NCBI GenBank assembly: GCA_036924085.1
Contig: JAVGWX010000002.1
Span: 150,973,571-151,037,570 of the forward strand
Source: Ariolimax columbianus
Taxonomy: Eukaryota; Mollusca; Gastropoda; Stylommatophora; Arionidae
Direction of reading: 5' to 3'
DNA: 64,000 nt
Position numbers and translations under genes: made by a program. Positions 37,101-40,685 of the stretch are shown here, piece by piece; within the stretch, counting starts at the first letter, position 1; each line of letters starts with the position of its first letter. Under the pieces are notes generated by a model. The model was not told the DNA's origin. It did not search any database and saw only the letters and a program-made list of their open reading frames with translations.

Positions 37101-37874
37101 CACAATTTTCTCCCAGGATGTGACATCAATATTTAATCACTTTAAAGTCTGTAGCATTTCTTCTGTCCCCCTGATGAGAGTCTTCTAGTTCTGAGCTCAC
37201 AACCAGCAGCTGCTTTGGCAAGCATATATTAGACATGTGAACTACATGTCCCATCCACTCCTTGAATCTTATTGAAATATTTGGAGTAAACTATTACAAT
37301 AATAAAGTCCCATGCAGCTGCCATCAGGGGTGAAGTGTTAGATACTTCATTTTATTAAACCACAGCTTGTATAAGGTGGGAGTCACGAGTTCCTTTCCTT
37401 GCTGCATGTCCTTCCCTTACTACAGGTAGACATCCATTTACAAATGAATCCCTATACTGCTGAGTTAACTGGAGTGTGCTGGTAGTGATCGCTACTTCAT
37501 TTTTGTTCCTTATTAAAGTTTTTCAGATAATGCATGTCAGGTGTTTTGGTTAGTTGAATCCCCTAACTCGTGTCATTTTTGTGACACATTTTCATCCATC
37601 ACCTAAAAGTCTGTGGTTACTTAACTTTCTTAACTGTTTGTAATGTTTGTGAGTGCTTGTAATATGTTTGTCTTTGTAATTGTTGTCACTATTTTGTTGG
37701 TTACTAATTTCAATATGTTTAGAGATTATGAACTTTTAAAATATAAAATATCCACAATACAATTTTTTACGTATTGATTTGCAAAAACGTGTGCATCAGA
37801 ATATAGTCCTGAAATAATTTGAAAACTTCTTTTCTTTTTTCAGAATTCCACGAATCAGAAAAATTATTCTATAA
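9991..37874 (+). CDS. SEA-domain single-pass membrane protein, 3' part of gene (7 exons)
   Basis: Joined exons 9991-10157, 15257-15347, 21331-21344, 29572-29767, 33160-33236, 36216-36297 and 37844-37874 give one open frame of 218 residues and a TAA stop. All six introns start GT and end AG, and every split codon matches. Residues 1-55 are the C-terminal half of an SEA domain, with the GSLIV cleavage motif and an N-glycosylation sequon at N7. A cysteine stub follows (C63, C72, C76, C85), then a transmembrane helix (about 96-120), a basic stop-transfer stretch and an 85-residue cytoplasmic tail ending RKIIL. SEA domains sit just outside the membrane in mucins and related adhesion or shed receptors. 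The topology is type I, with the N-terminus outside. The name and function are unknown, and the 5' part is not visible in this window. Confidence 0.82.
10209..10884 (-). mobile_element. Mariner-like DNA transposon, internally deleted, with TIRs
   Basis: The element spans 10211-10882 and is flanked by TA on both sides, the Tc1/mariner target duplication. The left end begins CCCCCTGGTTTTATTTTATA. The right end, read in reverse, begins CCCCTGGCTTTCCCTTATAA. The two stay alignable for about 45 bases (shared ACTTTAAAACCAAT-like text). The right terminal sequence occurs twice, at 10664-10735 and at 10815-10882, separated by a CA-rich run. At 672 bp it retains only the C-terminal third of the transposase. 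Confidence 0.8.
10310..10547 (-). pseudogene. Mariner-like transposase, C-terminal fragment
   Basis: On the minus strand the frame reads WSTRSPDLTQPDVFLLG, the conserved motif around the third catalytic residue of this group (usually W-P-x-R-S-P-D-L). It continues with KPRNLMKLQENIWW and then RCVQACLDANGDHLQHLI before a stop. This is the end of a DDE/D transposase that cuts and pastes the element through its terminal repeats. The N-terminal DNA-binding part and the first two catalytic acids are missing. Degenerate transposase-like text (DGATCPTSNVP) lies just upstream in another frame. Confidence 0.8.
11140..11320 (+). repeat. Dispersed repeat, copy 1 (partner at 14800-14970)
   Basis: This copy shares with 14800-14970 the ordered blocks GTGAGCTGACT, TGTAAGAAGAG-like, CCACCACCAAAGAA, CATAAAG and CTCAGTTTGAGTGGCT, with moderate divergence. 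It is non-coding and of unknown class. Confidence 0.6.
11418..12310. repeat. 22-bp minisatellite, about 40 copies
   Basis: The unit is GTTGGATGCTGAAAACAGAGAG (22 bases), with variants such as GATGATG and GAAAGC. Because 22 is not a multiple of three, open frames appear in several phases on both strands. They are repeat artefacts. Confidence 0.97.
12350..12600 (-). mobile_element. tRNA-derived SINE (type 2, Lys-like head)
   Basis: Reverse reading gives a tRNA-like head: TAGCTGATTAGTGCATTGG (A-box region), GTAGAGCACTCACTTTTCAT (D to anticodon region) and GTTTAAATCCTGC (B-box, weak). The body continues to about 12350. Related bodies without a clear head lie at 37315-37480 and 57925-58100, sharing CACAGCTTTGTAAGG-like and TTGCTGCATGT text. 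It is an old copy. Confidence 0.65.
13100..13335 (-). pseudogene. RTE-type RT C-terminal fragment
   Basis: The minus-strand frame contains HHWSGHISRRQNERWS followed by WYPHNKKRPWGWPQ. This matches the C-terminal W-GH-x-R ... WYPR-KR-GRP region of RTE-type reverse transcriptases, and the piece at 25130-25240 (+) is very similar. No RT core survives nearby. Confidence 0.75.
13588..13769 (+). mobile_element. Short retroposon with (GAA)n tail and 10-bp TSD
   Basis: A 162-base unit at 13598-13759 ends in AGAAGAAGAAGAAG. TACATATTTA flanks it exactly at 13588-13597 and 13760-13769. A diverged copy lies at 29218-29376, sharing GAAAGGTGC, CAGTCAAGCT, CATTC and GTTTGC blocks, also with a GAA-rich end. 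It is non-coding. The LINE-B elements in this window carry the same kind of tail. Confidence 0.78.
13853..13930 (+). mobile_element. tRNA-like SINE head
   Basis: GAGGCATATCTAAGTGGTTAG resembles a tRNA 5' half with an A box. GCGTTCGGATTCATG, 45 bases downstream, resembles a B box. The following bases to about 14030 may be its body. The head is degenerate and is not a working tRNA gene. Confidence 0.5.
14488..14745 (-). other. Unassigned open frame, 85 codons
   Basis: The minus-strand frame includes DYKREILHHQWLTMT and RQHNLPLTLNGT. The composition is protein-like, not repeat-like, but I recognise no family. It may be a transposon remnant. There is no splice or promoter evidence. Confidence 0.2.
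14800..14970 (+). repeat. Dispersed repeat, copy 2 (partner at 11140-11320)
   Basis: It has the same block order as copy 1 (GTGAGCTGACT, GTAAGAAGAG, CCACTACCAAAGAA, CTCAGTT), and is diverged. No coding potential is seen. Confidence 0.6.
15257..15347 (+). CDS. Exon 2: four-cysteine juxtamembrane stub
   Basis: The acceptor is CTCTTGCAG and the donor GTGAGT. The exon is 91 bases and encodes F56 to C85 of the visible protein, with the spacing C-x8-C-x3-C-x8-C and many acidic residues. It links the SEA domain to the membrane exon. It resembles a cut-down EGF-like module but is too short to name. Confidence 0.85.
15700..16085 (+). repeat. Dispersed repeat (CAGCTCCCTGTGG family), copy 1
   Basis: This copy shares with 37970-38290 the blocks CAGCTCCCTGTGGTGCACA, GTCTTTAACAA, a TGATATCTGTC or TGATATATGTC block and CTTATCATACCATTTCA. 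A short reverse match (CCACAGGGAGCTGA) occurs at 22349-22362. The 98-codon open frame inside has no recognisable domain. Confidence 0.6.
16617..17417 (+). pseudogene. LINE-A reverse transcriptase
   Basis: The frame reads LPESQCGFRG (fingers), FIDSTKAFDTVNR with the catalytic Asp, NGVKQGCVLAPTLFS and LVFADDCALM with the FADD catalytic box. GLTINAKKT follows. The frame is lost at about 17350, and the continuation lies in another frame from 17359 with TAFGRM, KVYRATIIPTLLYACESW and LNHFHTGCLR. The fragment starts inside the RT, so the element is inactive. Confidence 0.9.
17760..18083 (+). pseudogene. LINE-A C-terminal region with C2H2 zinc finger
   Basis: The frame encodes KKCFKDGLKDSLKSCQID, then WESLAQNRSDWR, and ends with CPICSRCFRARIGLFSHMRTH. 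That final motif is a C-x2-C-x12-H-x3-H finger, probably for nucleic-acid binding, which several invertebrate LINEs carry at their C-terminus. The frame is still open, but it is separated from the RT by stops at about 17581-17680. Confidence 0.85.
18146..18599. other. No recognised feature
   Basis: Single-copy-looking intron 2 sequence. Nothing coding or repetitive was identified. Confidence 0.4.
18612..18720 (+). mobile_element. tRNA-like SINE head
   Basis: GGGGGACCTAGTGGTCTCGA resembles an A-box region. GGGGTTCAAATCACGG, about 30 bases on, is a good B box (GGTTCAAATC type). The body may extend to about 18830. The copy is old and has no clear tail. Confidence 0.55.
18862..20876 (+). mobile_element. 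RTE-like LINE, 5' truncated, with 8-bp TSD
   Basis: A well-preserved copy of about 2 kb starting in the linker before the RT. ATATTCGC occurs at 18854-18861 and 20877-20884, directly flanking the element. The 3' end is a pentamer tail, (TGAAC)4 starting at 20854. The long open frames and the perfect TSD suggest it is among the younger insertions in the window. A related element with a TGACC tail lies at 26123-27676 on the other strand. Confidence 0.88.
18973..20866 (+). pseudogene. RTE reverse transcriptase with one frameshift at FADD
   Basis: Frame one (18973-20073) has a coil-like linker, GKAVGGDNIPAELLQ, NYRTISL, EQAGFRAGRST, FIDFRKAFDRVWH and VGVRQGCILSPTLFN. Frame two (20021-20866) continues with LADDIDVL, INANKTKLM, FKYLGSLIS, FLYACETWTI, WCGHVTRSNG and RGRGRPRKRW. 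The switch falls at TTTGGCTGATGAT around 20066-20072, where relatives encode FADD. One extra G breaks the catalytic motif. The stop codon is the first TGA in the terminal pentamer repeat. An upstream 2-base deletion near 18958 also shifts the linker. Confidence 0.92.
20885..21330. other. Intron 2, no recognised feature
   Basis: No gene or clear repeat is seen. The stretch ends with the pyrimidine tract and acceptor TTCTCTTTCAG at 21330. Confidence 0.4.
21331..21344 (+). CDS. Exon 3: 14-nt microexon
   Basis: GCCAATCGAAAACA lies between the acceptor TTATTCTCTTTCAG and a consensus donor GTAAGT. It completes a Lys codon begun in exon 2, adds Pro-Ile-Glu-Asn and leaves one base for the next exon. 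Without it exons 2 and 4 would be out of frame, which is the main support. The sequence alone is too short to prove use. Confidence 0.72.
21500..21890 (+). repeat. Two diverged SINE-like pieces
   Basis: The pieces at about 21515-21660 and 21735-21880 share a GTACCTGATTTTAAGTTTAG-like block, a GGAAGAA or GGAAAGCAAGG block and a closing TCTCTACCA block. The first block matches the bodies at 32341-32540 and 36361-36520. No intact pol III boxes remain. Confidence 0.45.
22467..23635 (-). pseudogene. RTE-type endonuclease, inverted 5' half of a LINE
   Basis: On the minus strand, from 23620 downward, the text reads TVTIIQVYAPTADKDEQ, then a SINE insertion (23456-23210). It continues with DFNARRG, GDRLATFCESN, RREIDHVLSNHRS and GNDHRVL, and finally KEDHENFARK at about 22540. 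This is an APE endonuclease plus its linker. Its end matches the start of the plus-strand text at 23636, so it is the inverted 5' part of the same insertion. Many frameshifts are present. Confidence 0.82.
23210..23456 (-). mobile_element. tRNA-derived SINE-1, copy 1
   Basis: Reverse reading starts GACGGCGTGGGCTAGTGGTT (A box) and has a B-box region GGGGTCGGACCCC about 50 bases on. A body of about 150 bases contains AACGGCCGG-type text and ends in a 12-base poly-A. The same family is at 51030-51256 and 55069-55319. It was inserted into the inverted endonuclease of the surrounding LINE, cutting it between a YYKII and a VIFCDFN stretch. Confidence 0.9.
23636..25335 (+). pseudogene. RTE-type reverse transcriptase, 3' part of the same LINE
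   Basis: The plus strand starts with DERLLNAAKYRHSIKLATRR and continues SDGSRTTSKLG, TGKSPGEDVI, FLHKKGDKEDLGNY and CILARVRTTLEESQ. Then come FIDYKKA, FADSIVLIT (FADD box changed to FADS) and YLGRLLK. The end is FSMCYGAKT, then DGRWSTSTAVWYPQGKKR and RGRPPMHWSDF. This is a C. elegans RTE-1-like family. Stops and shifts interrupt it throughout. The altered catalytic box and frame damage make it inactive. Confidence 0.85.
25317..25610 (-). pseudogene. I/Jockey-like LINE fragment (post-RT region)
   Basis: The minus-strand frame has IDRVQNQALSLIYEGMRSAP, then ANIEPLDIRRKGVLSEAVERY. This is the connector that follows the RT in I/Jockey-group elements (Q-N-x-A-L-R-L-I-x-G-x-M-K-S-T-P). It adjoins the end of the RTE copy at 25335. 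Only about 90 residues remain. Confidence 0.75.
25611..26111. other. No recognised feature
   Basis: Intron 3 sequence between two LINE fragments. No gene seen. Confidence 0.4.
26123..27676 (-). mobile_element. RTE-like LINE fragment with candidate 11-bp TSD
   Basis: On the minus strand, RT pieces run from about 27640 to 26160: RRGKAAGVDNIPAELL, then SVGVRQGYTLSPFLF and LCFADDVDGLADSE (27189-26881). FLYACETWTV (26688-26479) and TYKDRVTNEEIRDRI (26497-26258) follow. The 3' tail is CCTGACCTGACCTGA. ATTAATAAATT occurs at 26112-26122 and 27677-27687. The sequence is AT-rich, so this duplication is only a candidate. The family is close to the element at 18862, but the tail unit differs by one base. 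GCIL is changed to GYTL and stops are frequent, so it is inactive. Confidence 0.85.
27688..28059. other. No recognised feature
   Basis: AT-rich intron 3 sequence. The open frame 27844-28047 has no known domain. Confidence 0.4.
28060..28560 (+). repeat. Unknown dispersed element, copy 1 (partner 62540-62960, -)
   Basis: This copy shares with the reverse complement of 62540-62960 the blocks GGTAGCCCTACAAC, TTAAGCGCCCA, AATGAGA, GAGATGGAC and GCAATGGAGTGAAAA-like text, in the same order. It may be an old DNA transposon or a processed gene remnant. No intact frame remains. Confidence 0.5.
28561..29217. other. No gene seen
   Basis: Intron 3. The only internal repeat noted is CAGAGACCTTTCATTG, present near 29068 and again near 29403, on either side of the 29218 retroposon copy. 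Confidence 0.4.
29218..29376 (+). mobile_element. Short (GAA)-tailed retroposon, copy 2
   Basis: A diverged relative of the 13598-13759 unit (GAAAGGTGCGAATATC, CAGTCAAGCTGTAAACTA, TTTTCCGGACAACATCCTG), ending AAGAAGGAGAAGAAGAA. No clear target duplication. Confidence 0.65.
29572..29767 (+). CDS. Exon 4: transmembrane helix and start of cytoplasmic tail
   Basis: The acceptor is TTTATTTAACAG and the donor GTTAGT. The exon is 196 bases. It completes N91 (a possible N-K-T sequon) and then encodes a hydrophobic helix from about F96 to Y120 (LGMGLGLSIFAVLCIAIGLV). TRKQNKAK, a positive stop-transfer stretch, follows, and then a charged segment (KTDEDEAFKNRN). The positive-inside rule places the C-terminus in the cytoplasm. 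Confidence 0.9.
29768..30429. other. Intron 4, no recognised feature
   Basis: The open frame of exon 4 runs on to 29972 but loses any protein-like pattern after the donor. AT-rich, no gene. Confidence 0.5.
30430..31340 (-). pseudogene. LINE RNase H domain fragment
   Basis: On the minus strand near 31110 the text reads LILYTDGSTGRN, then SVGYQNGN, MEIEVVTGALIWL and ILSDSQKE. These are the D, E and D positions of an RNase H as found in I/Nimb-group LINEs. Downstream, 30753-30430 has VNDAMMIVDRVELIRA and NQQLAGTLSRYTVGWLLG, the usual C-terminal region. The frame is broken several times. No RT piece is recognisable beside it. Confidence 0.75.
31570..32345 (+). mobile_element. CR1/L2-like LINE, 3' pieces
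   Basis: Plus-strand text includes HRGDINMLERIQ, VGFQNYSYEERLRKTDLQ, TPGDLIQVHMIIKETDKL and GHSYKLTKDEI, the C-terminal region of the CR1-like family also seen at 6950-8640 and 58995-61760. The 3' sequence ends GATGTTAAGTTAAGTTAAG at about 32178. A second, shorter end follows at about 32335 (GAAGTTAAGTTAAG). The part 31580-31730 partly duplicates 31912-32055, so two truncated copies appear joined. Confidence 0.82.
32345..32540 (+). mobile_element. Degenerate SINE
   Basis: AGATTCAAATCAC near 32390 resembles a B box. The body AAATGGGTACCTGATGAAGTC matches the GTACCTGATTT block of the pieces near 21521 and 36455. The A box is not clear. Confidence 0.4.
32960..33050 (+). repeat. Repeat with hammerhead-like core, copy 1
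   Basis: CCCTGATGAAGGTCTTTTAG, then GTAGGTTTTGTTTATG and GCACTGTATCTG, matches 55004-55068 plus 55320-55331 in order. CTGATGA at 32968-32974 is the consensus hammerhead core box, but the expected GAAA is not preserved (GACACAGG). It may derive from a Penelope-like or retrozyme element, which carry such ribozymes. Confidence 0.4.
33160..33236 (+). CDS. Exon 5: cytoplasmic tail
   Basis: The acceptor is CTCTCTGTTTATAG and the donor GTAACA. The exon is 77 bases and encodes S156 to Y181, rich in Ser, Tyr and Gln (NAYSPYSSSEQQ, SSHY). The frame matches exons 4 and 6 through split codons. Confidence 0.82.
33390..33600 (+). pseudogene. LINE C-terminal fragment
   Basis: Plus-strand text resembles IKRQSGFRARGRLRK followed by GVKENISN, the G-R-P-R-K-R-W ... 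V-K-E-N-I region that ends several LINE reverse transcriptases. It is about 60 residues with stops. Confidence 0.5.
33601..36215. other. Intron 5, mostly unassigned
   Basis: No gene is recognised. A repeat block with ACATGATGAGGTTGCTAGCG lies near 34968. The open frame 35039-35272 (+) encodes a Cys-containing peptide (HVGCARECYRVEDYGPC) with no recognised family and no good splice sites. The stretch ends with the acceptor ATTGTGCAG at 36215. Confidence 0.4.
36216..36297 (+). CDS. Exon 6: cytoplasmic tail
   Basis: The acceptor is TTTATTGTGCAG and the donor GTAGGA. The exon is 82 bases and encodes D182 to E208 (RPGSSKYNAPSEKGEST, then HTNDYE). Y207-E-R-I, completed in exon 7, is a possible Y-x-x-hydrophobic sorting signal. 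The sequence is low in hydrophobic residues and probably disordered. Confidence 0.82.
36361..36520 (+). mobile_element. tRNA-derived SINE
   Basis: GAGTAGCAGACTGGCAGAGT (A-box region) and CCAGGTCAAATTCCTG (B-box-like) are about 45 bases apart. They are followed by a body with TGGTACTTGGTTTACAGTTA and GGAAGAATGCAG. Related bodies occur near 21521 and 32460. Confidence 0.55.
36849..36868. repeat. Short (TA)n
   Basis: Ten TA units lie at the start of the repeat below. Confidence 0.9.
36868..37290 (-). repeat. Body of SINE type 3
   Basis: GCTGCCCATAGCAAGCGAAGATG and the following ATGTAACTTATGCTGCA match the 3' part of the element at 3072-3395. No tRNA-like head was found. Confidence 0.45.
37315..37480 (-). 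repeat. SINE type 2 body
   Basis: This shares CCACAGCTTGTATAAGGTGG, AGTTCCTTTCCTTGCTGCATG and CTTCCCT blocks with the SINE at 12350-12600. It is old and headless. Confidence 0.5.
37844..37874 (+). CDS. Exon 7: C-terminus and stop
   Basis: The acceptor is TTCTTTTCTTTTTTCAG. The exon completes R209 and adds IPRIRKIIL before TAA at 37872-37874. The terminal basic and hydrophobic residues continue the YERI motif. The strong acceptor and matching phase support it, but a short last exon leaves room for an alternative end. Confidence 0.75.
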
Positions 37875-37930
37875 TTTTATAACTGAACGTGAATTACTGT
37901 GACCAAGAAGGACGGATGCTAATGCTATTT

Positions 37931-37936
37931 ATTAAA
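37931..37936 (+). promoter_or_regulatory. Candidate polyadenylation signal ATTAAA
   Basis: ATTAAA lies 57 bases after the stop codon of the SEA-domain gene and is the commonest variant of AATAAA. It would give a very short 3' UTR. Other signals could lie further on. Confidence 0.4.
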
Positions 37937-37969
37937 CATGTAACAGAAAATGTTCAATCAGTCAATCAA

Positions 37970-38290
37970 AATATATTCAGCTTCCTGTGGAGCACATGTC
38001 TTTAACAAGTATTGCTATCAGCTGGTTTCTTTAAAGTATGTCCTATCCTAAGCCAGCACCTTTTCCTTCACCTCCACTGATATATGTCTAGTTCTTTCTA
38101 ACAGTTCCACAATAGTGATCTTGTCATACCATTTCAATCTCTGAATCTTGTGAAGGTACCCATCAAAAGTACATGAAAGCATGTACCTTTTTCATTGTTG
38201 TTTAAGTTGTTCTCCATGTTTCAGAGACATACAAGGGAAAGAACTTTACATTGGAGTTGAAGATTTTTATATTTGTGTTGCACTTACTTT
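37970..38290 (+). repeat. Dispersed repeat (CAGCTCCCTGTGG family), copy 2
   Basis: CAGCTTCCTGTGGAGCACAT, GTCTTTAACAAG, TGATATATGTCTAG and CTTGTCATACCATTTCAATC follow the order of copy 1 at 15700-16085. It starts right after the gene's 3' end. Confidence 0.6.
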
Positions 38291-38745
38291 CTTTTGATTT
38301 CCGTAAGTTCCCCATTGCAATGAATGAATTGAATGCTACTCTCACCTGTTGTATTCTTATTTGTTATATTTTTATCTGTACCTCCTAACTTATCTATATT
38401 ATTCCAATATATATGAATGATTCAACCTATTATATTGAGTTTGTCTCACAACACTGTCTGGTTGTTATTTGTTGCTTATATTGTCATAATCTTATTTTTT
38501 TTTCTCAATTTATACTCTAAGCCCCATTGATTTCTTGTCAAGTATACTTATTTTATTTTACTAGCTGACCCGCGGTGCAGAACCCCTGTTACCGTGCGTT
38601 TGAGATTTGGGTAGGCATAAGTGTCACAAATAATTCAAAATAAGAATGAATATCAGTGTTCCAACTTTACCGGCTGCGAGCACAAATTTTCTGTTGCATG
38701 TGTGATTCCTTTGTGGACATTTTTTTTTCTTCATGTTTTGCCAAA

Positions 38746-40088
38746 ATGATGGGTGAAAACAACAACATGGCCGAACCCACAAAAAAGGTAGCTGAGACCA
38801 ACGAAAACCAAATGTCAGAACCAAGCAAGACGACAGGCTTGATGGTAGACACCTTCACCTTCACAAGTGAAGAATTTGTCGAAGGAAACTCCTACTCTAA
38901 AAAAAAGACGTTGGTGGTCACTGTCACCGGTCGGCATGCGTGTAAGGCATCTTATTCGCTTATAGCCATCATCATTGCCGGTCCGGGAGGGGTCGGCTAT
39001 AACGGCATAGCCGCCATTGGCCGTTTAGATAATACCAAACTATTTTATGTGACGCTGACACAGTCAGCTCACATATTACACTACGCTGCCCTGCATGCAA
39101 AGAGGTTCGAATGGTCGAACCCACAACTAGTAGTCACCAAAGAGCACATGGGCAGAGAATGGGACAAGGGTATCCTACACTGGGCCCCTCTAACCATTAG
39201 GAAGGAAGCCATCGAACAGATGGTGGCCCAATTCACTGGGGACCAAAATGCCGATGTACACCCAGCTAAAAATGCAGCAGATAAATGGGCGTTCTACTAC
39301 AAAAAATCCCAAAAGCCCACCTCCACGTCACAGGACAGTTGGAGAAAAGTTGGAAGATGGTGGGTCACGTTGACTGGCAGGAACACTCCCTACGAGATCT
39401 GCGGCCAGACATCGGACTGGTCCAGTCAATGCTCCAGACAAACAAAGCCATACATCAACCCAAGAAGACAAGAGGAAATAAGCAAGAGAACCCAAAGAAA
39501 CCCAAAAACGCTACGCAGACAACCACAGATGACGGGTTCAGCGAAGTCTACAATAAAATTAAAATAAATTACAGAAAACAAAATGTAAGAGACTCCCCAA
39601 ATGGCAAACAAGATAACCCAGACAGTCCCATGAAGTCACCCATCCATGTACTAGTGCAGATGAGACAGCAGACACCTTCCCAATAACAATCCTGGCAAAA
39701 ACAAAGTTTGCCAACAAAAGCACAGACACAGCCAAGACAGCAGACACCCCCTCGACAACGAGCGATGGAGTTACCACTTTTGCTGACAAAAACACAGACA
39801 CAGCTGAAGCAGCACACATCCCCGAAGAAATTCTTCTCACCAAAGCAGACAACCCCTCTACAGAAACAACAGCAGCAAACTTCACCTAAACAGAAAACCG
39901 CTAAACATGAACAACATAAACCTGCTACATCACGTCCAACAGCAACAGACAACAAAGGAGACAATAGAGCACACTAGATCCACACCAAAAAACTTTGGAC
40001 ACATGCCATCGACAAGCTTTCAATAGACGACAGCCCCGTACTCGTTATGGATTTTGAATTTCCGGACGAGGAAAATATTGACATTTAG
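38746..40088 (+). pseudogene. Tx1/L1-like ORF1 (three frames)
   Basis: It starts MMGENNNMAEPTKKVAE. The first frame has an RNA-binding-like core: TLVVTVTGRHACKASY, IAAIGRLDNTKLFYVTL, HMGREWDKGILHWAP and TIRKEAIEQMVAQF. Near 39300 the sense continues in a second frame (WKMVGHVDWQEHSLRDLRPD, then TNKAIHQPKKTRGNKQ). After about 39690 a third frame carries a low-complexity linker and an acidic end, VLVMDFEFPDEENIDI, stopping at 40088. The protein would coat the LINE RNA. The assignment rests on position and general character, not on a diagnostic motif. Confidence 0.7.
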
Positions 40089-40685
40089 ATAAATAACATG
40101 TGCATACAAATATTCATATAGGTGGGAAGCTGTGAGTTTTGTGACCTTTCTGACACTAGCACTTTCCTACTCGAACTTCAGTTCTTTGAACAAATCTCTA
40201 CCTGACTGTATCACTATGTCTAAATTCGCTCTCTCATCCCACGTCACAGGGATACCTTTCGCTCTCCCATTCATTCCAAACAGCACATATCAGAGCGCAT
40301 CTCTATTCTCAATAAAAACAGCTTCCTTTGCTCCCAACTACAGATCTTTCTTTCTCTTCAACAGTGTGTATATTTCCTATTCACTCCATAATGACGTGGA
40401 TTTGTGTACTCTGTCACACTTTCTGTTGCGCCAAGGTCTTATGGGTAGAACGGCGCACACATTTCTGCACTTTTATAAACTACAAAGGTTGCGCAGGACA
40501 ACAGATGTATAACTGTGTATGGCGATCGAAAGTTACAAAGTTCTTGTATAGATTACATCCCTTGAATTTGTTAAGATGTACAAAGATAAACTAATATACT
40601 GTATTGTACTTATAAATAAGACCGCAACTCACTACAAATACATTACTTTACACACACTACAACAACAATACACACACACAAACAA

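Noticed and set aside
38562..38600. Helitron terminus suggested by CTAGCTGACCCGCGG
   Set aside because: No helicase or replication-initiator sequence and no 3' hairpin with CTRR end were found. LINE ORF1 and ORF2 follow directly.
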